The notes below the pieces were generated by a model. That model had not been told where the DNA came from, searched no databases, and saw only the letters and a list, made by a program, of their open reading frames with translations. The position numbers were made by a program, and so were the translations under genes. This document shows, piece by piece, positions 1-6,543 of a DNA stretch of 11,626 bases (the first letter of the stretch is position 1; each line of letters begins with the position of its first letter). The stretch spans positions 1 to 11,626 of the forward strand of contig JAGQQZ010000749.1 in NCBI GenBank assembly GCA_020425915.1. Direction: 5' to 3'. The stretch is from Planctomycetota bacterium (GTDB lineage Bacteria; Planctomycetota; UBA1135; UBA2386).

Positions 1-1354
1 CGCGATCGCGGTGGTAGAAGTTGACCCAATCGCCCTGCGAGTAGTCGCCGGTGATCGAGACCGGAGCGTTCGGCGTCCAAGAGTTGCCGCTGCGCGTCGC
101 GACCTTGACCAGGTTCGTGCCATCCCACTGGACACGGATCTCCGTGCCCGCGTTCGGATCGAACACCTCGAGATCCTCGCCGGCCAGGTTCCCGAGCGTG
201 CTGCTGACGCGCGTGCGCTTCTCGAGTCGGCCGGGGACCACGACCGCGGTGTAGGTCTCGTCCGGTGTGTTCGAGTCGTAGCTTCGTCGCGTCAGGGTCT
301 CGCCGTTGGTGAGGGTGACGTGGTCCGGGAACCAGAGTCCGTGATAGCCGGCCCAGCCGTGCACGCCGTTCGTGTTCTCCACACCGAACCCCGACACGGA
401 CTCGATGCGCTCACCGGTGCTCGCGTCGTACACGCCGTAGCGATAGACCTGCGTCGTGAAGCTGTTGCGGTCGAAGACCTTGATGATCGAAGCGCCGGAC
501 ACCTTCTTGCGCGCCACGTAGTTCGAGTTGAACTGCAGGTAGTACTCCGCCTGACTGACGGTCGTGCCACCGCCGTTGTTCCAGGCCGACTTCGACTCGG
601 AGTAGGCTCGACCCGCGGCACCTGTCGTCGTGCCCACGAGTCGTGCACGCTGGCGGAACGCCTGCTGCCCGACGCCGACCGGGGAATCCGGATCGCCCTC
701 GAGCATGTAGAACGCGAACTCCGCCTGACCATCATCGCGCTCGACCGTCCGAAGATAGCCGCGGAACTCGATGTTCGGGTCGTCGTGCGCCTGGTTGAGG
801 CCGAGCTGCTTGAACTCGAGATCGAACTTGCCGTAGGGCGCCGTCGCGGTCGGGGAACCCGAGATCGTCACCTTGCCGTAGATCAAGCCGCCCTGGTCAC
901 CGGAGTTCTCGAACCAGAACTTGACGATGTGTGGGGCAGACGCACTCGCGCGCGACGAATCGACGACGAACCGTTGGTACTGCGTCGAGTCCCCGCCGCG
1001 CCCAGCCCCGCCGCCGTCTCCACCGCGCTCCTCGCAGCCGACGAGCGCGACGTAGGGTCCCTTGTTGAGCACCGTCGGATCGTCGTAGCCGGTTTGCTTG
1101 ACGCTGCAGAGGATCATGTTGACCGTGTTCAGCGGATCCATGGCCTCGTCGTGGATCCAGAACTGGGTGGGGTCCTCGTCGTAGGTGATCGCGGCGGCGA
1201 CGCCGGGCGACAATTGCAAGGAGCCCGCCGACTGTGCTTCAACGAGCGCCACCTGCGCGGGCACGCTGAGCCCTTGCACCGAACCCGAGCCTCCACCACC
1301 GCAACTCGCGAGAACGCCCAGCGCGAACGACGCGCCACTGATCCGTCCGAACAT
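1..1354 (-). CDS. Predicted lipoprotein of unknown function, 3' end beyond the window
   Basis: I do not recognise the family. The reading frame opens at an ATG at 1354 and stays open to the left edge, giving about 451 residues without a stop, so the C-terminus is missing. The N-terminus is a short lipoprotein signal: M-F-G-R, a small hydrophobic stretch, then lipobox L15-A-S-C18, followed by a Gly/Ser linker (GGGGSGS). The mature protein should therefore be acylated on C18 and membrane-anchored. Downstream, a segment around residues 80-107 has two cysteines flanking 'NKGPYVALVG'. A Gly/Asp-rich loop follows, then a long stretch rich in Tyr, Gly, Asn, Ser and Thr that looks like extracellular beta structure. 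A strong AAGGAGAGGAG site five bases upstream decides the start. It lies 113 bases downstream of purB, so it may have its own promoter. The gene is real with good confidence; the role is unknown. Confidence 0.8.
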   Translation of the reverse strand, partial: MFGRISGASFALGVLASCGGGGSGSVQGLSVPAQVALVEAQSAGSLQLSPGVAAAITYDEDPTQFWIHDEAMDPLNTVNMILCSVKQTGYDDPTVLNKGPYVALVGCEERGGDGGGAGRGGDSTQYQRFVVDSSRASASAPHIVKFWFENSGDQGGLIYGKVTISGSPTATAPYGKFDLEFKQLGLNQAHDDPNIEFRGYLRTVERDDGQAEFAFYMLEGDPDSPVGVGQQAFRQRARLVGTTTGAAGRAYSESKSAWNNGGGTTVSQAEYYLQFNSNYVARKKVSGASIIKVFDRNSFTTQVYRYGVYDASTGERIESVSGFGVENTNGVHGWAGYHGLWFPDHVTLTNGETLTRRSYDSNTPDETYTAVVVPGRLEKRTRVSSTLGNLAGEDLEVFDPNAGTEIRVQWDGTNLVKVATRSGNSWTPNAPVSITGDYSQGDWVNFYHRDR

Positions 1355-1359
1355 CCGAT

Positions 1360-1370
1360 CTCCTCTCCTT
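1360..1370 (-). promoter_or_regulatory. Ribosome binding site of the lipoprotein gene
   Basis: On the minus strand this reads AAGGAGAGGAG, two overlapping Shine-Dalgarno cores. The nearer core ends five bases before the ATG at 1354. It is one of the strongest sites in the window and supports a high-expression, independently translated lipoprotein. Confidence 0.65.
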
Positions 1371-1385
1371 CGTTCCGAGCCTACG

Positions 1386-1405
1386 ACCGCCATGGGATCG
1401 GCGGT
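1386..1405 (-). repeat. 6-bp inverted repeat between purB and the lipoprotein gene
   Basis: ACCGCC and GGCGGT are perfectly complementary across an eight-base loop. The hairpin lies between the purB stop (1468) and the lipoprotein start (1354). No T-run follows on the minus strand, so a classical intrinsic terminator is not shown. It could be a weak terminator, an attenuating hairpin or chance. Confidence 0.3.
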
Positions 1406-1467
1406 TCCGCTCTTGCATCGGCCCCTCGGACCCAGGATCTGGAGTCGCGTGGAGAGGTTCCGCCCGA

Positions 1468-2898
1468 TCAGACGCGGATGTCTTCGGATTCGACGGACTC
1501 GGCGCCCGCGATCCGCGGGTCGACCTCGCGTCCGAAGAATGCGTCGACCTGCTGGGGTGCGCGCCCGACGAAGCGGCGCGGATCGAGCAGTTCGCCGAAC
1601 CGGTCCGCGACAGCAGCGAACGCGGGATCGGCGGCCAACAGCTCGAGCAGAGGATTGGCCCGGCCCTCGACCTTGATCTGCCGCGCGGCCTCGCGGCTGT
1701 GCTGCCTGATACGCTCGTGCAGCTCCTGTCGATCACCGCCGGCTCGCACGCCCGCCATGAGGATCTCCTCGGTAGCCAGGAACGGCAGGCTCTCGCGCAG
1801 CCGACGTTCACAGACCTTCGGGAAGACGACCAGCCCACGGACGACGTTCGTCATCAGGGTCAGGATCGCATCGACCGCGAGGAAGCTCTCGGGGATCGCG
1901 ATACGCCGGATCGCGGAATCGTCGAGCGTACGCTCGAGCCACTGCGTCGATGCCGTGTGCGCGGCCGTCTCGGCGGCAACGACCACGTAGCGCGCGAGCG
2001 CGTTGATCCGCTCGCAGCGCATCGGGTTCTTCTTGTAGGCCATCGCGGACGACCCGATCTGCGACTTCTCGCTCGGTTCCTCGATCTCACCCTCGTGAGA
2101 GAGCAACCGGAGATCGTTCGCGAACTTCGCCGCGGACTGCGCGACACCGGCCAGCACTCCCATGATCATCGAATCGATCTTGCGGGTGTAGGTCTGTCCA
2201 CTCACGGCAATGGAGCGGTCGAATCCGATCGCCCCACACACCCGACGATCGAGTTCCTCGACCTTCTCGTGGTCACCGTCGAACAGCGCGAGGAACGATG
2301 CCTGCGTACCCGTCGTTCCCTTGACGCCGCGACAGGGCAGCCACTCGACGAGGCGCCGGACTTCATCGAGATCGAAGACCAGATCCTGGGCCCACAGGCT
2401 CGCACGCTTGCCAACGGTCACGGGCTGCGCGACCTGGAAGTGCGTATAGCCGAGGCAGGCCAGATCACGGTGCTCGCGGCCGAACGACCCGAGCGCGGAC
2501 AGCGCGGCACAGAGCCGTTGGCCGACGAGGCCCAACGCTTCGCGATAGATCACGAGATCCGCGTTGTCGGTGACGAAGCAGCTGGTCGCACCGAGATGGA
2601 TGATCGGCATCGCCGACGGCGCCAGCTCTCCGTAGTGGTGCACGTGCGCCATGACGTCGTGGCGCAGTTCGCGCTCCAGCTCCGCGACGCGATCCCAGTC
2701 GAACTCCGTGCGGTGCGACTCGAGTTCAGCGATCTGGGCCGCTGTGACCGGCAGCCCGAGTTCGTGTTCGGCGCGAGCGAGCGCGATCCAAAGGTCGCGC
2801 CACGCCTCGTGCCTGCGGCGTGGCGCAAACATCGCCGCCATCCGGCGGCTCGCGTAGCGCTGGATCAGGGGATGGTCGAAGCGCTCGGCATCGGTCAT
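1468..2898 (-). CDS. purB: Adenylosuccinate lyase, eukaryote-type
   Basis: This cytoplasmic enzyme of de novo purine synthesis releases fumarate from SAICAR (giving AICAR) and from adenylosuccinate (giving AMP). The 476-residue length is normal for the longer form. Superfamily landmarks are in order: HLGATS (H101), YTHFQ (H153, the expected general acid), GTTGTQASF near 194-202, and the fumarase/aspartase signature SSAMAYKKNPMRCE at 283-296 with the catalytic flexible-loop serines S283/S284. Wording such as HLGATSC and GTTGTQASFL resembles the human enzyme more than the short E. coli or B. subtilis types. One departure is Ala287, where the signature often has Pro. The start is the ATG at 2898 (MTDAERF); no strong Shine-Dalgarno is visible. 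It lies 52 bases downstream of the small exported-protein gene and 113 bases upstream of the lipoprotein gene, with no other purine gene in the window. Identification is essentially certain. Confidence 0.97.
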   Translation of the reverse strand: MTDAERFDHPLIQRYASRRMAAMFAPRRRHEAWRDLWIALARAEHELGLPVTAAQIAELESHRTEFDWDRVAELERELRHDVMAHVHHYGELAPSAMPIIHLGATSCFVTDNADLVIYREALGLVGQRLCAALSALGSFGREHRDLACLGYTHFQVAQPVTVGKRASLWAQDLVFDLDEVRRLVEWLPCRGVKGTTGTQASFLALFDGDHEKVEELDRRVCGAIGFDRSIAVSGQTYTRKIDSMIMGVLAGVAQSAAKFANDLRLLSHEGEIEEPSEKSQIGSSAMAYKKNPMRCERINALARYVVVAAETAAHTASTQWLERTLDDSAIRRIAIPESFLAVDAILTLMTNVVRGLVVFPKVCERRLRESLPFLATEEILMAGVRAGGDRQELHERIRQHSREAARQIKVEGRANPLLELLAADPAFAAVADRFGELLDPRRFVGRAPQQVDAFFGREVDPRIAGAESVESEDIRV

Positions 2899-2950
2899 GC
2901 CGTTGTTTTAGTGTCGACGCCAACCGAGCGCACGCGCGACCCGGACGACC

Positions 2951-3343
2951 TCAACGGCACCGAACCGTTCGACTCGGGACCCGAACCGGCACCCGTCGCG
3001 TGCGGTACTCCCACCGTCCCGGGACCCACACTCGGTCGAAGCCGGCCGCGCGCACCACGAACCGAATCCGATTGCCGCACGAGTCGTAGCGGAACCCGAA
3101 CTCTGCCGGGCGCCAAACACGGTCATAGTAGCCCTCGACCCACACGCGCTCTCGCACGACTTCGTAGCGGACGACGCGACGCGAAGCCGGTCCCTTGGAC
3201 GTCCGCCGGATCTCGCCGTGCGCCCTCGGCGCTCCGGCCGTCGCGACCACCCGGTCGGAGCCGATGCGGACCGTGACCTGGGCGGGAGTGGAGACGCTCA
3301 GCCCGAGAAGGGCGAGCACGATCGACATCGCTGCGTTTCTCAT
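2951..3343 (-). CDS. Small exported protein with two VWV-x-G aromatic repeats
   Basis: Unrecognised as a named family. From the ATG at 3343 it is 130 residues. The N-terminus (MRN, then a hydrophobic stretch MSIVLALLGLSV to about residue 16, then STPAQ) looks like a Sec signal peptide cleaved near residue 20-22. The mature part is strongly basic. It holds two similar aromatic segments: ERVWVEGYYDRVW (65-77) and DRVWVPGRWEYRTRRV (103-118), with a YDSCGNRIRF stretch between them. Two cysteines remain (C89 and C129), so a disulfide is possible. Short exported proteins with repeated VWVPG-H/R-W/Y motifs are familiar as uncharacterised proteins in high-GC Gram-negatives; placing this one among them is inference. 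A second ATG at 3328 is possible, and neither start has a clear Shine-Dalgarno. The frame is open further upstream, but that part lacks a signal and crosses the palindromes. Two perfect palindromes lie in its leader. Confidence 0.72.
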   Translation of the reverse strand: MRNAAMSIVLALLGLSVSTPAQVTVRIGSDRVVATAGAPRAHGEIRRTSKGPASRRVVRYEVVRERVWVEGYYDRVWRPAEFGFRYDSCGNRIRFVVRAAGFDRVWVPGRWEYRTRRVPVRVPSRTVRCR

Positions 3344-3384
3344 GGTGAGGTGAGACAGAGCGAATCGCGTGCCAGGCCCCAGGA

Positions 3385-3398
3385 GGCCGAATTCGGCC
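3385..3398. repeat. Perfect 14-bp palindrome in the leader of the small exported-protein gene
   Basis: GGCCGAATTCGGCC reads identically on both strands. It lies 41 bases upstream of the ATG at 3343, in the gap after the vanZ-like gene. It is a candidate operator half of a paired site with the palindrome at 3415-3434. Confidence 0.5.
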
Positions 3399-3414
3399 GA
3401 ATCGGGCGCTGTCG

Positions 3415-3434
3415 GTGTCCTGTCGACAGGACAC
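3415..3434. repeat. Perfect 20-bp palindrome between the vanZ-like and small exported-protein genes
   Basis: GTGTCCTGTCGACAGGACAC is fully self-complementary over 20 bases. As RNA it would form an 8-bp stem with a TCGA loop. It starts 16 bases beyond the 14-bp palindrome and 16 bases from the vanZ-like stop. No T-run follows on the minus strand, so a dimeric regulator's operator fits better than an intrinsic terminator. No particular regulator can be named from the sequence. Confidence 0.6.
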
Positions 3435-3450
3435 GAGTCGCGGAGCGGCG

Positions 3451-3870
3451 TCAGTCCCGAGGCGAGCTGGACGTCGGGCGAGCGAAGCCCAGCACGACAC
3501 CCAGCACGGAACCGACGAAGTCGCTGCACACGTCGAGGATCGAACAGTCACGGCCAGGCACCGTGCTCTGGTGGAGTTCGTCGACGACGCCGTAGAGGGT
3601 CGAGATCGCGATCGCGACGAGGACTCGCACACGGTGTGACCATGGACGGCCCGTGAGCGCCGACATGACGAGGATCGAGAGCACGAAGTACACGACGACA
3701 TGCCCGCTGTTCCACACCACCGAGAACCACAAGGGCCCCGGCTGGCCGTGCGAAGATCGCGCCGACAGCATCCAGAGCACGCCCGCCCAGCCGATCGCGC
3801 TGCCCCACCTCAGCCACGCCGGTGTGGCACTCGCATACACGGCGACGGTTCGCCGGAAGATGCTGATCAC
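3451..3870 (-). CDS. VanZ-like family membrane protein
   Basis: A small integral membrane protein of 139 residues, normal for stand-alone VanZ-like proteins. Four hydrophobic segments are visible at about 21-37, 55-73, 82-97 and 111-131. The family hallmark is DELHQSTVPGRDCSILDV at 97-114 (D97, E98, H100, Q101, P105, G106, R107, D113), with H57 in the second membrane segment. The founding VanZ gives low-level teicoplanin resistance, but most chromosomal members have no known function; a cell-envelope role is inference. The start is a GTG at 3870, and its GTG shares bases with the TGA of the upstream anti-sigma gene (GTGA). Translation is therefore likely coupled to that gene. The hydrophilic tail RPTSSSPRD ends the protein. 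It is the last gene of the tightly packed part of the operon. Confidence 0.9.
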   Translation of the reverse strand: MISIFRRTVAVYASATPAWLRWGSAIGWAGVLWMLSARSSHGQPGPLWFSVVWNSGHVVVYFVLSILVMSALTGRPWSHRVRVLVAIAISTLYGVVDELHQSTVPGRDCSILDVCSDFVGSVLGVVLGFARPTSSSPRD

Positions 3871-4298
3871 CGCGAATTCTTCGGGACGCGCCCGGCGAGC
3901 GTCATTCCCACCGTGTGACTCCAGGTGAACGAGACGTCTTCGAGCGACTGCCGGATCAGGAACAGCCCTCGACCGCGTTCGTCGTCCAGGGCCGGGGGCT
4001 CGGTGAGTTCGGCAAACCTCCGTTCGAGGTCCGCGACGAGCTGCTCGGGCGCATCCGGGTCGATGAACGTGAACTCGAGGAACGCACCGTCGAGCGCCAG
4101 CTCGAAATGCGGTTCCTGCACCCGGTAGTCGGCAGAGTGGTCGATCGAGTTGCTCGCGATCTCATCGACGACGAGGACGATGCGGTTGGTCGTGAATTCC
4201 GCGATCTGCCAGACCTCGAGCTGGGTGCGAACCGACGAGCGGAGTTCACGCATCGCCTCACGGTCGGCGACGCAGGGGAACGACACTTCCTCCCTCAT
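3867..4298 (-). CDS. RsbW/SpoIIAB-like anti-sigma factor serine kinase (HATPase_c)
   Basis: A cytoplasmic GHKL-fold protein of 143 residues, the usual size for this family. The N-box is DEIASNSIDHS at 45-55, with the Mg/ATP-coordinating E46 and N50 and with H54. The G1 box with adjoining G2-like glycines is DERGRGLFLI at 106-115. Relatives bind and inhibit a sigma factor, and phosphorylate a STAS-domain antagonist on serine. Neither a sigma factor nor an RsbV-type antagonist lies in this window, so the partners are unknown. The start is the ATG at 4298, whose ATGA overlaps the nadC stop and has GGAGG four bases upstream inside the end of nadC. The frame is open further upstream within nadC, but that part is Arg/Gly-rich and not protein-like. 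Its stop overlaps the GTG of the vanZ-like gene. The family is secure; the regulated pathway is not known. Confidence 0.9.
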   Translation of the reverse strand: MREEVSFPCVADREAMRELRSSVRTQLEVWQIAEFTTNRIVLVVDEIASNSIDHSADYRVQEPHFELALDGAFLEFTFIDPDAPEQLVADLERRFAELTEPPALDDERGRGLFLIRQSLEDVSFTWSHTVGMTLAGRVPKNSR

Positions 4299-5179
4299 GC
4301 CCCCTCCAGGTCGACGAGCATCGAGTAGTCCACGCAACGGGCGGAGTGGGTCAGCGCGCCGATCGAGATCCGGTCGACGCCGCACTCCGCGAACGCGCGG
4401 ACCGACTCGAGGGTCACGCCGCCCGAAGCCTCGACCTCGACCGACCTCCCCGACGCGCGCGCCGTCTCGCGGACCAACGCCACCGCTTCGCGCAGTGGCT
4501 CGCCGGGCTCGAAGTTGTCGAGCAGGACGACGCCGGCGCCGCCCTCGACCGCCGCCCGAGCCTCGTCGAGGTTCCGTGCCTCGGCGACGATCGGCTCGGC
4601 ATCCGGCGGTAGCGACGCGGCCACGCGCTCGACGACGTCCCGATACGGCATCCCCGCCCATGCGAAGTGGTTCTCCTTCAGCAGGACCTGATCGAACAAT
4701 CCGATCCGATGGTTCGTGCCACCGCCGACCGCGACGGCGTACTTCTCGAAGCGTCGAAGCATCGGCGTCGTCTTGCGCGTGTCGTAGATCCGCGCCCCCG
4801 TCCCCGCGACCGCGTCGACGTACCGTGCCGTGCCGGTGGCGATGCCGGACAGTCGCTGCAGGAAGTTGAGCGCGGTGCGCTCGACCGCCAGGAGCGCGGC
4901 GACGGAACCGGACACTCGGATCACGACGTCACCGGGCCGCGCTCGGGTTCCGTCGGGCCCCAGTCTCTGCGTGATGCGGGCGTTCGGATCCAGCGCGGCG
5001 AACGCGTGCTCCACGATCGGGAGACCGGCGACCACCAGGTCCTCCTTGGCCACGATCCTGGCGACGCCGGCCCGGTCGACGGGCAGCGCCAGTCGCGTCG
5101 TCAGGTCACCGGATTCTCCGAGGTCTTCACGCAGCGCGCGACCGACGCATTCCTCGACGAGAACTCCGGGCAGATCCAT
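4295..5179 (-). CDS. nadC: Nicotinate-nucleotide pyrophosphorylase (carboxylating), quinolinate phosphoribosyltransferase
   Basis: Catalyses quinolinate plus PRPP to nicotinate mononucleotide, CO2 and PPi in de novo NAD synthesis, in the cytoplasm. With the ATG at 5179 the protein is 294 residues, typical for NadC. Conserved blocks in order: EDLGESGDLTT (18-28), AVERTALNFLQRLSGIAT (98-115, E100/R101), DTRKTTPMLRRFEKYAV (133-149), GGGTNHRIGL (152-161), LLKENH (166-171), LLDNF (219-223) and EVEASGGVTLESV (248-260). An ATG at 5224 would add 15 residues and overlap the comEA-like stop by 11 bases; the 5179 start aligns better with the family. Neither start has a strong Shine-Dalgarno, so translation may be coupled to the upstream gene. 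The stop overlaps the next start (ATGA). Neither nadA nor nadB is present, so the rest of the pathway lies elsewhere. Confidence 0.97.
   Translation of the reverse strand: MDLPGVLVEECVGRALREDLGESGDLTTRLALPVDRAGVARIVAKEDLVVAGLPIVEHAFAALDPNARITQRLGPDGTRARPGDVVIRVSGSVAALLAVERTALNFLQRLSGIATGTARYVDAVAGTGARIYDTRKTTPMLRRFEKYAVAVGGGTNHRIGLFDQVLLKENHFAWAGMPYRDVVERVAASLPPDAEPIVAEARNLDEARAAVEGGAGVVLLDNFEPGEPLREAVALVRETARASGRSVEVEASGGVTLESVRAFAECGVDRISIGALTHSARCVDYSMLVDLEGA
4301..4307 (-). promoter_or_regulatory. Ribosome binding site of the anti-sigma kinase gene, inside nadC
   Basis: The minus strand reads GGAGGGG immediately before the ATG at 4298, within the last codons of nadC. It fixes the start of the anti-sigma gene and rejects the longer open frame. 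Confidence 0.65.
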
Positions 5180-5213
5180 GGGGCCGCAGTGTATCCACGT
5201 CGCCGAGCCCGGC

Positions 5214-5552
5214 TCAATCCACATGGAGCAGGCTTCGTAGTCGTTCGACGGTCCTGGGCCCGATCCCGTCGACCGCGTCTAGATCCTCGATTCGCTGGAA
5301 CGGACCGAATCGCACACGATGTAGCACGATCGCCGCCGCTCGACCGCGACCGATGCCCGGCAACAGGGCGAGCTCGGCGATCGAGGCGGCGTTCGGATCG
5401 AGCCGAACCGGATCCGCGAACGGCAGGCCCGCGTACCGCCCGGCGTCCACGTGGCGCACGACCAGCCCGGCGGCCTCGATCGACGTCACCGCGGCGAAAG
5501 CCCACCAGAGAATCCGGCGACGGCTCGCCGGGAGCGAGGATCGCCGACTCAG
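5214..5552 (-). CDS. ComEA-like membrane-anchored helix-hairpin-helix DNA-binding protein
   Basis: The C-terminal 60 residues are a tandem helix-hairpin-helix unit of ComEA type: LDPNAASIAELALLPGIG leads into a first hairpin (LPGIGRGRAAAIV), and GPFQRIEDLDAVDGIGPR into a second. Such domains bind duplex DNA without sequence specificity; in ComEA they receive incoming DNA outside the membrane. Before it come RRR and one hydrophobic segment (ILWWAFAAVTSIEAAGLVV), so it is probably anchored by an N-terminal helix with the HhH unit outside. The stop is certain but the start is not. The given start is a CTG whose CTGA overlaps the ATPase stop, matching the packed style of the operon (112 codons). 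An ATG at 5684 gives 156 residues but overlaps the ATPase gene by 136 bases with Arg/Pro-rich sequence. A GTG at 5489 would cut the membrane segment. No comEC or other competence gene is visible. Confidence 0.75.
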   Translation of the reverse strand: MSRRSSLPASRRRILWWAFAAVTSIEAAGLVVRHVDAGRYAGLPFADPVRLDPNAASIAELALLPGIGRGRAAAIVLHRVRFGPFQRIEDLDAVDGIGPRTVERLRSLLHVD

Positions 5553-6514
5553 AACAGCTGGCCGAGCTGGGTCTGGAATCGCGCGCCGAATCCGAGCGAG
5601 GGTTCGACCGACCGCGGCCGGAACGAACCGACGACGGCCCGCAGTCGGTCGAGGATCAGGTGGATCGAGCGGGAGGTCGCACATTCCGGATGGCTCACCA
5701 CGAGCGGTGGCTGCCCGAGTCGCCGCTGCGTCACGGCCGGATCCTCGAGCACTTCGCCCAGGTAGTGCAATTCGACACCCGTAAACCGGCGTGCGACCTC
5801 GGCCAACTTCTCGAACGTCTTGTCACCTTGTCCCGCCTCGGCGACACGATTCACGACGATCGAGAACGGTGATCGCTGGCACTGCGCGGCGAGGCACTTG
5901 ATGACCGCGTAGGCATCGGTCAACGCCGCGATCTCCGGCTGCGTGACGAGGATCACATGGTCCGTGCAGGACATCGGCAGGACCGTCTGCGGTGAGATGC
6001 CCGCACCGATGTCGAGCAGCACGACATCGTGTTCACACACCAGGGCCCCGAGTTCGCTGCCCAACACGGCGAGTTCGGCACGCCCGAGGTTGGCCATCCG
6101 CTGCACGCCCGACCCTCCGGGAATCAGTCGCGGGCCGTGTTGCGTCTCGATGATGGTGTCCTCGAAACGCGCGCCACCCGAGATCACGTGCTGCAACGTC
6201 TTGATGGGTTTCGCGCCGAGCAAGAGGTGATCGCACGCGAGGCCGAAGTCGCAGTCGACCAACGCAACCCGGCGATTCGTGTCGCGCCAACGACTCGGGG
6301 CGATCGCCACGCCTTGGTGCAGCGTCACGGCGAGACTCGTGGCGAGGAACGACTTGCCGGTCCCCCCTTTCCCGCTCGCGATCGCAATGGTCAGGCCTTC
6401 TTCCCGATTGGCAGCGGCGGCAGCTTCCTCGCGGCGGGCACTCCCGCCGAGCCAACGGCCCAGGAAACGCTCGGTTCGGCGCCGATCGCCGACCTCGCCG
6501 TGCCGCAGCACCAA
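5549..6514 (-). CDS. MinD/FlhG-like P-loop ATPase (ParA superfamily)
   Basis: A 321-residue ATPase. The deviant Walker A is GKGGTGKS at 48-55, with signature lysine K49 and K54. Walker A' is VALVDCDFG (83-91), and the switch II/Walker B-like segment is VVLLDIGAG (164-172). VVNRV at 220-224 is the adenine-side strand. Relatives cycle between ATP-bound dimers on membrane or DNA and free monomers, positioning division sites, flagella or cargo. The C-terminal pattern (LGEVLEDPAVTQRRLGQPPLVV, near 252-273) is most like FlhG/YlxH, but no flagellar gene is present. Between the P-loop helix and the DCDFG strand there is a stretch about 14 residues longer than usual (VAIAPSRWRDTNRR). The first 40 residues are an Arg/Ala/Glu-rich extension. 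The start is TTG at 6514 (or GTG at 6511), fixed by GGAGG at 6521-6525 and an in-frame TGA just upstream. It lies 29 bases after the NucS-like gene. Partner and cargo are unknown. Confidence 0.88.
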   Translation of the reverse strand: MVLRHGEVGDRRRTERFLGRWLGGSARREEAAAAANREEGLTIAIASGKGGTGKSFLATSLAVTLHQGVAIAPSRWRDTNRRVALVDCDFGLACDHLLLGAKPIKTLQHVISGGARFEDTIIETQHGPRLIPGGSGVQRMANLGRAELAVLGSELGALVCEHDVVLLDIGAGISPQTVLPMSCTDHVILVTQPEIAALTDAYAVIKCLAAQCQRSPFSIVVNRVAEAGQGDKTFEKLAEVARRFTGVELHYLGEVLEDPAVTQRRLGQPPLVVSHPECATSRSIHLILDRLRAVVGSFRPRSVEPSLGFGARFQTQLGQLF

Positions 6515-6520
6515 GTCAGG

Positions 6521-6525
6521 CCTCC
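6521..6525 (-). promoter_or_regulatory. Ribosome binding site deciding a TTG/GTG start of the MinD/FlhG-like gene
   Basis: Minus-strand GGAGG lies six bases before TTG 6514 and nine before GTG 6511. A TGA in the same frame at 6529-6527 excludes any longer protein, so a non-ATG start is required. Confidence 0.65.
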
Positions 6526-6543
6526 ATCACATGCGTACTCCGA

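Noticed and set aside
11..1990. Long plus-strand open frame opposite the lipoprotein gene and purB
   Set aside because: It covers two minus-strand genes, one a certain purB. Its translation is Arg/Val/Leu-rich with no family pattern; such mirror frames are common in high-GC DNA.
3608..3615. GCGATCGC octamers as evidence of a cyanobacterial source
   Set aside because: No gene here points to cyanobacteria, and Ala-Ile codon runs in high-GC DNA give the same word.
4299..4661. Upstream extension of the anti-sigma kinase frame into nadC
   Set aside because: The extension is an Arg/Gly-rich out-of-frame reading of nadC. The ATG at 4298 has an excellent ribosome site and the ATGA overlap.
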